Source: Oxyruncus cristatus (Eukaryota; Chordata; Aves; Passeriformes; Cotingidae). Taken from it: DNA of 64,000 nt. Shown here one piece after another: positions 1-10,500 of the stretch. Location of the stretch: assembly GCA_013399855.1 (NCBI GenBank), contig VXAY01004091.1, forward strand, positions 1,249,110 through 1,313,109, read 5' to 3'. Below the pieces are notes generated by a model that had not been told where the DNA came from, searched no databases, and saw only the letters and a program-made list of their open reading frames with translations. How positions within the stretch are numbered: the stretch's first letter is position 1; the number at the start of each line of letters is the position of its first letter. Both the position numbers and the translations under genes were made by a program.

Positions 1-88
1 CACGGTGTCTTTCAACCCTTGACGCTCAAATAAGCATCAGGCAGCAGAGAGCCCACACGGACATTTGTGCAATAGGTGTCCAAGCGTG
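1..88. other. Unassigned left edge of window
   Basis: Unique-looking sequence of mixed composition before the G/T-rich tract. The window cuts in here. No open frame with recognisable protein content and no repeat is visible. Confidence 0.4.
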
Positions 89-236
89 TGGGTTTGTTTT
101 GTTTGTTGTTTGTTTTTTGGTTTCGGGTTTTTTTGGGGGGGAGGGGATTTATTATTATTTGGGGGGGTTGTTTGTTTGGTTTTTTGGGGGTTTTTGTTTT
201 TTTTTTTTTGTTTGTTTGTTTGGGTTTTTTTAATAA
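89..236. repeat. G/T-rich low-complexity tract with long G runs
   Basis: For about 150 bases the plus strand is almost only G and T. G runs are at 125-127, 135-141, 143-146, 161-167 and 186-190, separated by T-rich spacers. Four or more runs of at least three G within a short distance is the usual criterion for G-quadruplex potential. The overlapping open frames are compositional artefacts made of F, G, V, L (plus) or K, N, P, Q, T (minus). The tract may have started as a poly(A)-type retroposon tail on the minus strand that later diverged, but no retroposon body is recognisable beside it. Confidence 0.8.
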
Positions 237-320
237 TGATCTGCAGCTTCTTTTTATTTGCCCGCCCTCCAGCACCCGAGGTCCGGGTGGTTAATGATTT
301 CAACCTTAAAAAAAAAAAAA

Positions 321-343
321 NNNNNNNNNNNNNNNNNNNNNNN
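321..343. other. Assembly gap, 23 N
   Basis: A run of 23 N lies between an A run ending at 320 and another A-rich run starting at 344. The gap therefore falls inside a homopolymer, the typical place where short-read or polymerase slippage breaks an assembly. Open frames crossing it should be ignored. Confidence 0.98.
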
Positions 344-374
344 ATTAAAAAAAAAAAAGAGAGAGAGAGAGAGA
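344..374. repeat. A run followed by (GA)n microsatellite
   Basis: About twelve A residues are followed by roughly eight GA repeats (359-374). Together with the gap this forms one purine-only low-complexity block just upstream of the first CpG cluster. Confidence 0.85.
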
Positions 375-389
375 TTAAAATCAACAAAA

Positions 390-545
390 CGCGCGGAGGA
401 GGCTCCTGTTGCTGCGTAACCTGACTCCCGGAGCCGGCGATCCGCGGTACCCGCATGCTGAGCGCCGGTGGGGTGCACAGGACGAAGGCGATGCCCTGCA
501 GCTCTCGGGGTGACCGGGAGGCAGACGGGACCCACGCAGTACCCT
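390..545. promoter_or_regulatory. CpG-rich cluster, candidate CpG island (part 1)
   Basis: By hand count about 18 CpG dinucleotides fall in 150 bases, far above the sparse CpG of most of this window. There is no TATA box or obvious initiator. In birds and mammals such unmethylated clusters usually mark promoters or their flanks. It is separated from the next cluster by about 350 bases of AT-richer sequence, so both may belong to one island around a transcription start. Orientation and gene cannot be determined. Confidence 0.5.
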
Positions 546-904
546 AAAAAACATAGTTATGACTTAGATGCTTCTGTCCAACGGGCGCATACGCGCTTTG
601 TCTCTTTCCAAACACATACACGGGGACTTTGAAAGTGAGTTAAGGATTAGTTGTACTGCTTCTTGGTGGGTTTAAAGGTTTTTAAGGGTCGGTGACTAAA
701 ATGGCCTAATTTTGACGCTTTTATCAATGGGCACCTCAATGCCCTTAACTACGAAACGTTGGACCTGTGTTGCACTTATGCCTTGTGGTGAAAATACTAT
801 ATATATACATATATGTACTATAGTTGCAGCAACCCCTTTCTGCGCACAACTGTAGAGATAAATCAAGCACCTCGACTCTGTGTGTGTGTCGGCTTCTTGC
901 ACAC
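546..904. other. Unassigned spacer between CpG clusters
   Basis: AT-richer sequence with a short imperfect TA/CA run at about 795-823. No coding signal is recognised. Scattered retained CpGs suggest it lies within the broader promoter-like region. Confidence 0.4.
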
Positions 905-1265
905 CGGGTGAAAGAACCCGTTTCGAGACCAGGCCAGAAGGAAAGGCCCCCACCCTCTGTCCCGCCGCCTCGCCGAGGGGGACAGGGCGGCGGGAGGGTG
1001 AGTGTCGCCGCCCCCGCCGGCCGGGGCCGCGGGGTGGGATCTCGGCGCCCTCCCCGGGTAGGAGCCATGGAGGACCCGTCGGATCACCGTCTTTTCCGGC
1101 CTGGGTGCTGGGGAAGGCTTTCAGGGCTCTCTTTTGCTGGATCTGACACGAAAAGCCCGGGGGAAACTGTTTGGGTCTTCTTGCGGCGAGAAGTCGTTGT
1201 GGGAGAGAGGGATGAGGAGGGACGCGGAGCACGGTGGAGCCACGCTTCTCCTCCCCAGCGCTTCA
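905..1265 (+). promoter_or_regulatory. CpG island core with a consensus splice donor at 998
   Basis: This is the densest CpG block of the window: about 17 CpGs between 961 and 1080 by hand count. On the plus strand AGG|GTGAGT occurs at 995-1003, a full-consensus 5' splice site, so a non-coding first exon ending at 997 is possible. An ATG in strong Kozak context (GCCATGG) lies at 1067, inside a long open frame (824-1687). The frame's predicted protein runs into an A/C-rich repeat and resembles no family I know, so I do not call it a gene. The block could be the promoter of a gene on either strand. Confidence 0.5.
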
Positions 1266-1401
1266 GCGCCGGGCTTCTCTTCATTCTCCCCCGTTCGCTA
1301 TCACGGATGTTAGGCGATATCAAATCCGATCTGCAATTAGCTATCCTACCTCCGCCCCTATCCCCGCAGGACAGGTTGCAGAAACTTCATTCTTTCTCAC
1401 T

Positions 1402-1519
1402 AAAAAAAACCAACCAACCAAACAAACAAAAACAAACAAAAAAAACAAAACACACACACAAAACAAACAAAAAAACAAACAAACCCACCACGAACACCCC
1501 GCCCCCCCAGCCCACACAG
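1402..1519. repeat. A/C-rich low-complexity tract
   Basis: Plus-strand sequence made almost wholly of A and C, with CAAA, CCAA and CA words and a C-rich end (1501-1508). It is the strand-opposite counterpart of the G/T-rich tract at 89-236. It generates spurious open frames on both strands. Confidence 0.85.
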
Positions 1520-2260
1520 GCAAAATCCACCCTCACCAACTGCTCTCTTGGACGGTTGTCCCCACTGCCGCACTCCGTGAAAGAAATATCGTTTTATGTA
1601 TCGAAACCTGCCGTACACCCTCCCCCCGCCCTTAGTTATCTTCTTACTTCTCCGCCAGAAAATAAAACAAACAATCAGAACAGATAAAAATCTTCCAGTG
1701 AAATGTTTTCCACAGGACAAAATGAATGAGTCCTCCTGGAAGTGTTTTTCGGGAGTAGTTCTGTTTCATGCGTGTCCATGCTGAGCTCCGGCGGGGCTGC
1801 TCCGTTTCTCTTGGCATCGTGGCAGCCTCTCGCCTTCCTTTTTGAAACCGCTTTTCTCTCAATTTACCTGCCTGACCGAAATGTCTGAGACCAAGTGCCG
1901 AATAATAATAATAAATATCCAAACAACGACATCAGCAATCTTAGCTAAGCAAATCGCTTCCCTCCATCCGAACTAATAATGTTTTCACTTGTTGCTTTCG
2001 TGAGAAATGCCAAAATCTGAGGACTTTGTTCCTGCTTGGAATGAAAGTTGATTTTTAAACGTTAAAATAATATCTTCCAGAGCGAGTCTGACCAGTTCTA
2101 TAAATGGAAGCCCTACTGGATTGGAAAATCAAATCAAAACAACCACATCACAGAATCAGAGATTTCAGAGTTAGCAGATCGGGGTAATTAGATAGCCTAT
2201 TAATAGCCTTGCTCCTCGCTGCTATCAAAAGTAAGTGGATGACTCCTGCCTTCGGAAGGT
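1520..2260. other. Unassigned; possible conserved non-coding element at 2040-2240
   Basis: No gene is recognised. The segment 2040-2240 is AT-rich, complex and repeat-free, with TAAT words (about 2185-2205) and AATCAAATCAAAAC-like words. That is the texture of a developmental enhancer next to a promoter. The remainder has no distinctive feature. Confidence 0.3.
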
Positions 2261-2299
2261 ATGCTTTAAGCATGCCACGGGAGGTAGGATGGAGACCGA

Positions 2300-2550
2300 G
2301 GAGATGAGGAGAAGTTTCCGACGAGACGTGTGGGGCCCCAGCGACAGGCAGAATGGGTGTACCCCACTAGGTTCTGCTTGTCATCCCCGCAGACGCCAGT
2401 TCTTCCCTTCATTTGATAGATGGAGGCGTCTAAGGGAGCCGCGGAGGTAGTTCCCGGCCGGGCGGGTCCCATCCCCATCGGCCCGAAGATAAGCGATGCT
2501 GCTAATTCACCTCCGGGGACGCGACGCCTTCCTTCCCGTTTTGCTTTTCT
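2300..2550. promoter_or_regulatory. Third CpG-rich cluster
   Basis: GC-rich segment with repeated CpG words, especially 2330-2345, 2425-2485 and 2515-2540, and a CCGGCCGGGCGGG block near 2455-2467. Together with the clusters at 390-545 and 905-1265 it suggests the window starts inside a multi-part CpG island of a developmental gene. No coding exon can be supported. Confidence 0.4.
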
Positions 2551-2599
2551 AGGTGTTAATGGCTTCGTGGACACAGTCTTCTATTTGCAGTTAAAAGTA

Positions 2600-2960
2600 T
2601 AAATATATACGTTCGCCGTGGGAATACCGCAATTCCATTTCGTTCATGTAATCACTGGCAGTGTTTATCCATTTCGCTTAAGCCTCCAGGACCAAAGAGG
2701 GCATGCAATTAAGTCGCACTTTTCGATTTCTTTAGGAAAAGTTTTGTTTTATGCAGCCGTTGTTGCTGCTCACGTTGAATTTATAATTCAATATTAAAGG
2801 ACACCAGTATTTGCAAACAGTAAAAAGAACAATTGAAAAGCCGATTGTCCCAAAACTAGGTGCTTATAATGTACTGTTCCCCTGCTGTTATTGACTGATT
2901 TTAAAGGGTCACAGATGACTGAATTTTAAGGAGTCAAATGACTTTCTTATAATTCCACTT
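2600..2960. promoter_or_regulatory. Candidate conserved non-coding element
   Basis: AT-rich, repeat-free, complex sequence with several retained CpGs (2612, 2618, 2629, 2642, 2676, 2714, 2723) despite low GC. Retained CpG in AT-rich unique DNA is often seen in deeply conserved regulatory elements. No open frame is of interest. The call is from texture only. Confidence 0.3.
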
Positions 2961-3164
2961 AGATGAGCAAGAAGTAGTGTAGTCTGATATACATAAGGCT
3001 TTTTTCATGCTGTTATTTCTTACATTTTTTTTACATACAAACACTTGATTACATTATTTCCTAATTTATCTTTCTTAATGGACATAACAGTTTTGGTATT
3101 ACAAATGGAACACCATAACAAAGTAGATAGGTGCAATTCTTATGTTACTCAGGTTTGAGGGTTT

Positions 3165-3216
3165 GGGGGGGGGGTTAGTTGGATTTTTGGGGGGTTTTTT
3201 TGTGGGTTTTTGTGGG
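3165..3216 (+). other. G-quadruplex-prone tract
   Basis: Four G runs on the plus strand: ten G at 3165-3174, six at 3189-3194, and GGG at 3204-3206 and 3214-3216. The T-rich spacers are 14, 9 and 7 bases long, so the first exceeds the usual loop limit of 7; the ten-G run may supply two runs itself. It sits in a longer G/T-rich tract (3161-3222). Confidence 0.6.
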
Positions 3217-3289
3217 TTTTTTATTCTTTCCTTTTTTATATTCTTAATGTGACTAGAGATAACAGCCTTTTTCTGAAGTAACAATCCTC

Positions 3290-3540
3290 AGAGTAAATCA
3301 GTGTGATGGCAGGCTGTAGAGCGACCACTATTTCCAAGGGGGAAAAAAAAGGACCTGCACACTTTCACTAAACTCTGAAAATAACACCGTGCGACAGTGT
3401 TCCGAGATAACTTCAGAGAGTTGCGGCTAACATCCATCAGCAACATGGATGGTATCTGAATCGTGATTTTAGCATATGCTAGTGACCATCAAACACGAGA
3501 TTAGCCACACACAACTTTAATATTCACCTGTGAAATAACG
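3290..3540. promoter_or_regulatory. Candidate conserved non-coding element
   Basis: Repeat-free sequence with scattered CpGs and an ATGCTAG/CATATGCTAG region near 3470. It is followed directly by an A/C-rich tract. The basis for the call is composition only. Confidence 0.25.
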
Positions 3541-3574
3541 CAAAACCAAAAAAAAAACCCCAAACAAACAAGCC
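3541..3574. repeat. Short A/C-rich tract
   Basis: Run of A with CCCC and CAAA words, of the same type as those at 1402-1519 and 52000-52076. Confidence 0.75.
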
Positions 3575-6080
3575 AGTTTTACTATAAATTCACATATATT
3601 ATTTACTTTGCAGCGGTGCATTTGTGTTGTGACGTTACTGTCGGTTGTTTTTTCTGATAGTGCATGTGAAACAGGGCTTACAGAGAAGCCCTGCTTCTGT
3701 GTTTCTGCTCATTTCTCCAGATACTAAAAATGTTTAAGGCTACTCATTCAGCTGGAATTTGTCCCACGATGACTTAAGCATGAAGGGCCAGTGCCACAGA
3801 CCTCCATGGAAATTCCTCTTGAAGCAATAAACCTTGCTAATGGATCCGTTCTGAAGTTCACAACAAGAATTGCTTGAAAATTTGGCCCTTCAAGTCATGG
3901 TTTTAACTTAGCTAAGCTGGCTTTAAGCAGATTCTGTTACAAACTCCAGGTGAATATTTGGTCAGCTAATGCCGAATTTTCTGCTGTCACAGCTCGGAAG
4001 CTGTTGGTCCCAAACAAACCCAATCGGCACTAACTCAGCAGCTACCATAGTTCCTGTAATGAACTTAACAGTAAAGGTAATGTAGATGCTCTCTGTGATT
4101 TATGTCAGGCTCTGACAGGTTTAACAGCACCTCTTAATGATTCAGATGTCGTGCTGTTGCATGGACAGTACACCCTTACAAACTTACATTGCGTTTACTT
4201 CCAGTAACCCCAGCAGAAAGGACAACAGCGAGCACTGACATCAGTGGCATCTCATGGCGCCACAGATAAATCCAACAGAGGTGAGACTGTCAAAGCCTGG
4301 GAGTGCTGGGAGATGAAAACTCAGCAGTGCATGGCTGGATAGAGGGTTTTTCCCTAGCTACTTTCGGCTTTCCTCCAAGCACCCCATATATGACACCCTA
4401 TGCAGTACCACTCCCCATAGATCCCCAGCTGAGTTGTAGTGGCCACAGCTTTATGTAGCACTACTTAAATCAAAGTGTTTCCTCTTCTATACTAAGCCAA
4501 ATTATTTGCCTCCAAAAAAAGCTCATATCAATCAAAACGTTTAATTTTATTCAAAATAAAGGTTTTGTGCTGTTTTTGAATTATTTAACCCTTTAAAGAA
4601 AGTCAACTTGGAATCAAATTAGCAATGAGGTTCATCTTGAGAGGGCAGACAAAGTGGTTTGCATTTTCCTCTCTCAGTTTGGTAACAGGCTTACACCTTA
4701 CCTACCTGGGTAGGTAGGAAAAGTCTGCCATGTCTGAACCAGAAGCCAAGACCTCAGCTCCTCATCCCTGCTCAGCCACCAGAAACTACAGCACAACTTT
4801 TGTGTTCTGCTTCGTCAGCAGGACATGAGGAAAGCAACAACCCCTGAACTGGTTGAAACTGCTTTCTGTATTCTGGGTTGAAAGTTTAAAACTTTTTTTT
4901 TTTTCCTGGAAAAGGTAGAGTCTAACATGAATATGTTCCAGGATATTTCACTCATGGAACTGGAGAGGAGTATAATTCAGTCTAAAACTAGAATTAATGT
5001 TATACTCTTATTTTAGTTCTTACTGCTTATGAGAACAGTTCCTACTCATCTCACAAACTCTATCTGTGACCTGTGCTGTTTTCAAATCAATTTGGTTTTG
5101 TTTTTGATAGCTTCAACAGAATTGTTGAATGACATTTCCTTTAGAAGGAGTTTTCCAAAGAAATTAACCTAATTTCTGCTTGCAAGAAATGGAAAAAACA
5201 TGTTTTCCTTGTGCCTGCTTGGAACTACATGTACCTCTGAGGTCCAGAAGGTGACATATCTTTCACAAGTGTTTCCTTTAATAAGGGTAGATAGGAGAAA
5301 CTAATGATTGTGACCTGTAGCTACTGGAAGGTTAAAAATATTCTATACCGAAATATGCTAACCATAGCTCAGCATTTGGACTTCTTGAGCATGGAGCTGG
5401 CTGGGTTGAGCCCATGGAGAGAACTGGAAAGCAAACAATTAAAGCTCAACTGGAAAAGGAGGCCCTCTGAATTTAATGGGATTGGACCGAGTCAGCAGGA
5501 CAAACCCTACAAGAGCTTGGCTGAAGGTTAATGTGAGTATTTTTGGCTGAATTCTTCACGTTGTCTGGGCCTTTTGGATACAGACAGCATTATTACAGTG
5601 AAAGTAGGATATCTTGGACATTTTGTTATGAATGAGGGTAGAATTGGAGAAAAATGCTAAGTGGATGGGAAGGGGGGAAAGTTATGGGGACAGTCCTATC
5701 CAGGGCTCTGTGACTGCAGCAAAGTGAACTGCAAAAATACAAGTTTGGATTCAGCGAGTCACTGCAGCAGGACAGAGCTGTGGTAACAAGGCGGAGTGCC
5801 ACTGCCCAGGAGAGAAGGACCCACCACTGTCCTTGCTGCCTGGAAGATGGGGTGTACAGCTCAGTCCCTGCATCCCTGGATGGCAGCAGGGCTCAGGTGG
5901 AAACACAGCCCCCAAATGTGCTCTTCCTCAGCACAAGGAAGAAGTGCTGTCTTGGGTCCATATCTCCAAATCAGGCACAAAGCTGTGGCCAACAAACCCA
6001 TGGTGTTTCAGTGGCTCTGGCTGGCTCACAGGCTACCTTGGACCAACCCAACTCTTTGCATAAAAGCAGAATCCAGGACA
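3575..6080. other. Unassigned non-coding stretch
   Basis: No gene or interspersed repeat is recognised. Small items are a palindromic TACCTACC-TG-GGTAGGTA at 4699-4716 and a T12-type run near 4891-4903. Overlapping open frames of about 75-100 codons at 5780-6101 occur in all three plus frames, which points to low stop density and not to coding. Confidence 0.5.
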
Positions 6081-7500
6081 CCTAGAATTACACTTTATTA
6101 AAAGGAAAAACAATACATATCCTTTATGTTATTCATTATGATACATCCCCATATCTGTCAGTCTGAATGTCAAAAATACACTGTTTAACAGATTAAATTG
6201 TTTTATCAGTCCTCTATTTGGAAGGCAGAAACCTGCTGTGCAAAGCTCAAGAAGAAAATAAAATCTAGTATTGAAAGACCAGACTCCTACGGGACTTTTG
6301 CTTGAGAAAGGCCTACAACAAGTTTACCTGTTTAATTAGAATGCAGTAAAATGCAATTTCCTTTACATCATTACAACTATAATGTCAACCTTAGAATCAC
6401 AAATTTGTTGAAAACTGTGCAAAATAGTTCATCTGTGGTTAGCTCTTGGTAATAAAAAAAAAACAAAAAAAAAAAAACCAAAAACGCAAAAATAAGCTTT
6501 TAAGGAAATGTGTTAATAATTAAAAATAAATTTAGTGTTCTAAATTAAGGGTACTGATGATGTTAAAAAGGGCAGTGACTTAATTATTCTTGTTGAAATC
6601 AGTTATTCATTTGTGGGCCATCGAACTATAAACCGAGGTACTTTATTGACTGCAATATTCACTGGATATGTGCCATATTATTCAAGCAAAACAATACCCT
6701 GCAAAAACAATACAGAGAAGAGGTAATTTGTACAGAGTTCATGAGACAATTATATTATCTAAATACAAAACTGAGTCACTATGCCCTTGGTTCTCTTCAT
6801 TAAAAGAGAAATGAAGAATATACTAAATTTACTTAGCGTCTAGTAATTTAAATTTGAATCCTACCCATACACCCAAGCACCCAGGAACTGGTGTGATCCA
6901 GCACGTGGATCATGAGTCCCAAAGAAGGATGCATTGATGTGGGACTCAGAATACTACTTCATTTTCCTGTGTGCTGGAAATTAAACTACCTCCCCATTTT
7001 CCTGAGAAGAGCTTTGAAACTAACTCAATATCATAGAAAAACATTTACTAATGTTAATAACACACACACAAAAAAGTATTTATTTCAAAAGGGGACAGCA
7101 GTTTGAAAGCTGTCTATGTTTTACATGCTTCACTGGTGCAGAGCCTCTGGAGAAACATAGTAGAAGGGTTTGGATGCAAGTGAATGTGTTTCCTGTTCAA
7201 ACAGAGGCAAATCACTGAGGTGCCTGAACATAAGAGATAACCAAGGCTTTGCACATATCACTTACTTGCTCACAGAGAAGCTCATCAAAGCACAGAAATA
7301 GCCCAGGCCAAAACAAAAGCAAGTTGCTGAATTATTCTGTGAATTTCCAGATTGTAGCTGCACTGCAACATTTTGAACACTTTTCAGATGTTTTTCCTCA
7401 AACTTTTAATGCTGTTTAAGGAACATATAAGTATTAAATTTCTTGATCATGTGATGAACTTTATTAAATAAAACCTTTTTTTTTGTATATCTCTTCTGAT
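6081..7500. other. AT-rich block with poly(A) signals on both strands
   Basis: Very AT-rich, repeat-free sequence. On the plus strand AATAAA at 7467-7472 is followed by a T9 run and a TG-rich segment, a plausible cleavage and polyadenylation arrangement. On the minus strand AATAAA (plus-strand TTTATT at 6094-6099) is followed by a GT-rich stretch. The block may be the last exon of a long non-coding RNA or a 3' untranslated region in either orientation. AT-rich DNA produces AATAAA often by chance, so this is weak. Confidence 0.3.
6451..6493. repeat. A-rich tract with C interruptions
   Basis: About 40 bases of nearly pure A with single or paired C. Confidence 0.85.
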
Positions 7501-10500
7501 GTTTTTTATGCTCAGTTTACTGTGCATTTTGTATTCGGATAGACTTTAATGGGTGACATCTAACCATGCTATAGCAAATTGTGGAGGAGGCTAGTATTCA
7601 GAATGATTATAGGGGGTATTTGTTTATAAAACAGGGAAAAACCTCAGTGTCTCTTTATTTGTTTTTGTTAATAGTAATGCTGGCTTGCATACAATAATTT
7701 TTGAAATGAATGCTAAGAGGATCTAGGAGACAGAATAGCAAATGGAGCACCTGGGATACCCAAATCTGGTTTTGAATCAGGCAGGGAAGACATAATTCTG
7801 CATATTGGAATGTATAATTCTATAGCACATTGGCCTTGATGCAATCCTGGCTTAAGAAATCCTCTCCCTCTGCCAGGAGGGAATCTTCTGCCTGGAGGAG
7901 TCACTCCAGTGCCAGCCAGTGCAGCAATCCACTGCCTGCTCCCAGTTGTGTTAATGAAATTCCTTGTGAGCCCACACTGGAAGAAAAACCATTGAAATGA
8001 TTACAATTAAAAATAGCTCTCCCTCTTTTCCTCCCACAAAGAGTTTATTTTTAACTTCCATCACCTCAGTGTGCTGATTTAAGCGCTGCTGTACACACAT
8101 TGTTTTGGCATGACTGAGGAGGTGACAAACTGCAGGCCAGAGGTGGGAACAAACATCTGGGGCAGGAGCTGGTTGCAGCAGCTTAGCTGCCAAAGGGGAC
8201 TACCATGAGACTATGGTGTGATAGTTCATAGTATGAACTTAAACTTTGCCTTTCCTGTCTGTTTTCATAGCCATGAGGCATCTCTGCTCCAAATTCCTCG
8301 TACAGAAGTGCTGGACCAGCGTTGCTTTCCTACCCAGCCTAGTTCATTTACATTAGAGATTTTCAGTCATGTGAGCTGTATCACTGGGAAACACAGTGCG
8401 AGTGAAGCCTCAGCTGAATCATGAGGCTTATATCCTTGAAGACATTTAGATGGCTAACTTTCAGTCAGTGGAAGGCTTAAATGGGCAGGGTTCGGAGCAG
8501 GCATATGGTCAGTGACAATGCCTTGGACACAGGACAGAAGCCACCTAGGCTCACAGCCTTAAGTGTTTTGCTTACATGCAAAGGATAAAGCTGTGTATGT
8601 GACTCAGGACTGAGTAAGAACTTCTGCCAGGTCATTTTGGCCAGGATTTAGGATTCTTCCATCTTTTCTTAAAGCACAGGCCATGAGTCACTTGCTGAAA
8701 TCTTCTTTCTTATCTCTCCAACTTCCTGACGTTTTATGGACCTCAGGCTATGGTGGCCCTTTGACTTTTGCAGTCCCCTGCCTGTGATTTTTGTCTTTTG
8801 AGGACTTGAAAGCTACAACTCAATTTGAATTTTTGTTAACACCCATGTAAGCACTTGGGCGAACTTGCATAGCCTTTAACCATATGGGAAGTCAGATAAT
8901 ATCTAATCTTACACCCATTAGGGTAAAAGTGTGTCCCTAGCACATTATTAACCAATGCATTGTAGAGCAGACATAGAGCAGTGCATCACATAACCCATCC
9001 TACAGTTCCCTATATTAAAAAAAATTACCTGACTGATTCACGCATGACAGCATGACATCATCTAGAATCCACTGAAGTCAATGGAAGAAATACCAATTCA
9101 AGTGAATTTGGAGGTCTCCTTTAGTGCCTCAGGTAACCTACCTTACATACACATCACAGTTTGGCTTTTGAGCCTTCATACATGTTCATAAGCCTTTATT
9201 TTTCCTGCCAGTCTTGACCTAGACTAGGAAACTGGATGATTTTGTTAATCATGATGACTGGCACTTCTGGCAGATATAAGACTTCAGTGTCAAACTTTTC
9301 AATAAGATCTTGTTTGCCTGCACAAGCATATGGCTGCTCTTCTCCTCCATGTGCACTGTTCCAGTCCTCCCTAAGGTTAGCAGACCTTCTCGTAATGCAA
9401 ATAAATTTAAAATAATATAACATCACCATGGCTCTAAAGGAGCATTTCCATGGCACTCTACTGTATCCTAGTGTCATAAAATGCCAAATTAAAAGCAACC
9501 TTGAAAATCATCTAGCTCACAAAAGCATGATTTTGTGATGGAATGGAGTAGCCCAAGCTTGGCTGGACCACAGAGACCTCCAATCCTTTAAGAATTCAAT
9601 AGAGCTTTAGTCCATTGTCTACAGAATTAGCCTTGGAACTATTTCTTCAAAGGGTCTCACTGATTTCAGTGACTTTGCTTGCACTGAAGTATTTTTCTGT
9701 CTGTCTGTTAACCTCATTCATGCCTTTTCTGTCCTCACTTCACAGAGGCAAAGCACCGAACAACCTGTACAGAATATACAGAATCTACACACTCACTCTG
9801 GAAAGCATGATATATGGCATGCAAAAAAATTTTTTTAAAAACAACGTATTTTCCTAGCAATCCTTACATATCCATCAAGCTGCAAGTTATTTGCAAGAGA
9901 ATACTGAAGCTACTCATAAAAAGCCATTACCAAAGTCAGCCAAAATTCCAAGAAAACTCAGAAGGGCAGGCAGATAACTAATCCATTTTGGAGCTGTCAG
10001 GTTGTGACCTGTGGTATGTTTTCACAGGAAAGGCAAAAATGAGGTTCTTTCCCAAATGAGGAACAACATGGTGATTTAAATAAAGAAGGATAAATGATGA
10101 CCATACGGTTCTGCCTGCACAGAAAACATTCCCAAGAAGAGGACTGATCTGACATAGTCATAGTGGGTGGCTACAAAGTGCCAGACAGTCAGTGTTGAAT
10201 CAGAGCTCCCATTCCTGAGCTCCCTTTCCTGGCTGCAGCTTGTGTAAAAGACTATAAGGAAGGAAAGCCCATGGAATAATGAAGACGAATGCAATAAATA
10301 TACCTGAGCCTGTCTACTTGTTCTAGTGGTTCGTGCCACTAGAGAAACCCTGCAGGGCTTTAAGCAATTCTTAGTGATGAAGATTTATGGAGCCCTTTTT
10401 AAAACTTCATTAAGGGGTCAGAGAGATTTAAGTGGCCTTGCAAGCTCTGCACTAAGCCAAGAGTTTCTCTTTGCAGAAGCTCAGCCAAAGGCAGCAAGGG

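Noticed and set aside
37..535. Frames of 93-139 codons at the left edge
   Set aside because: They are translated low-complexity tracts and N.
824..1687. 287-codon plus-strand open frame with a Kozak ATG at 1067
   Set aside because: It spans a CpG island and an A/C-rich repeat that yields a K/T/N/P-rich tail; overlapping frames exist on the other strand and no protein family is recognisable.
4699..4716. Regulatory palindrome TACCTACC-TG-GGTAGGTA
   Set aside because: It is a short tandem ACCT/AGGT arrangement with a 2-base centre; likely simple-sequence chance.
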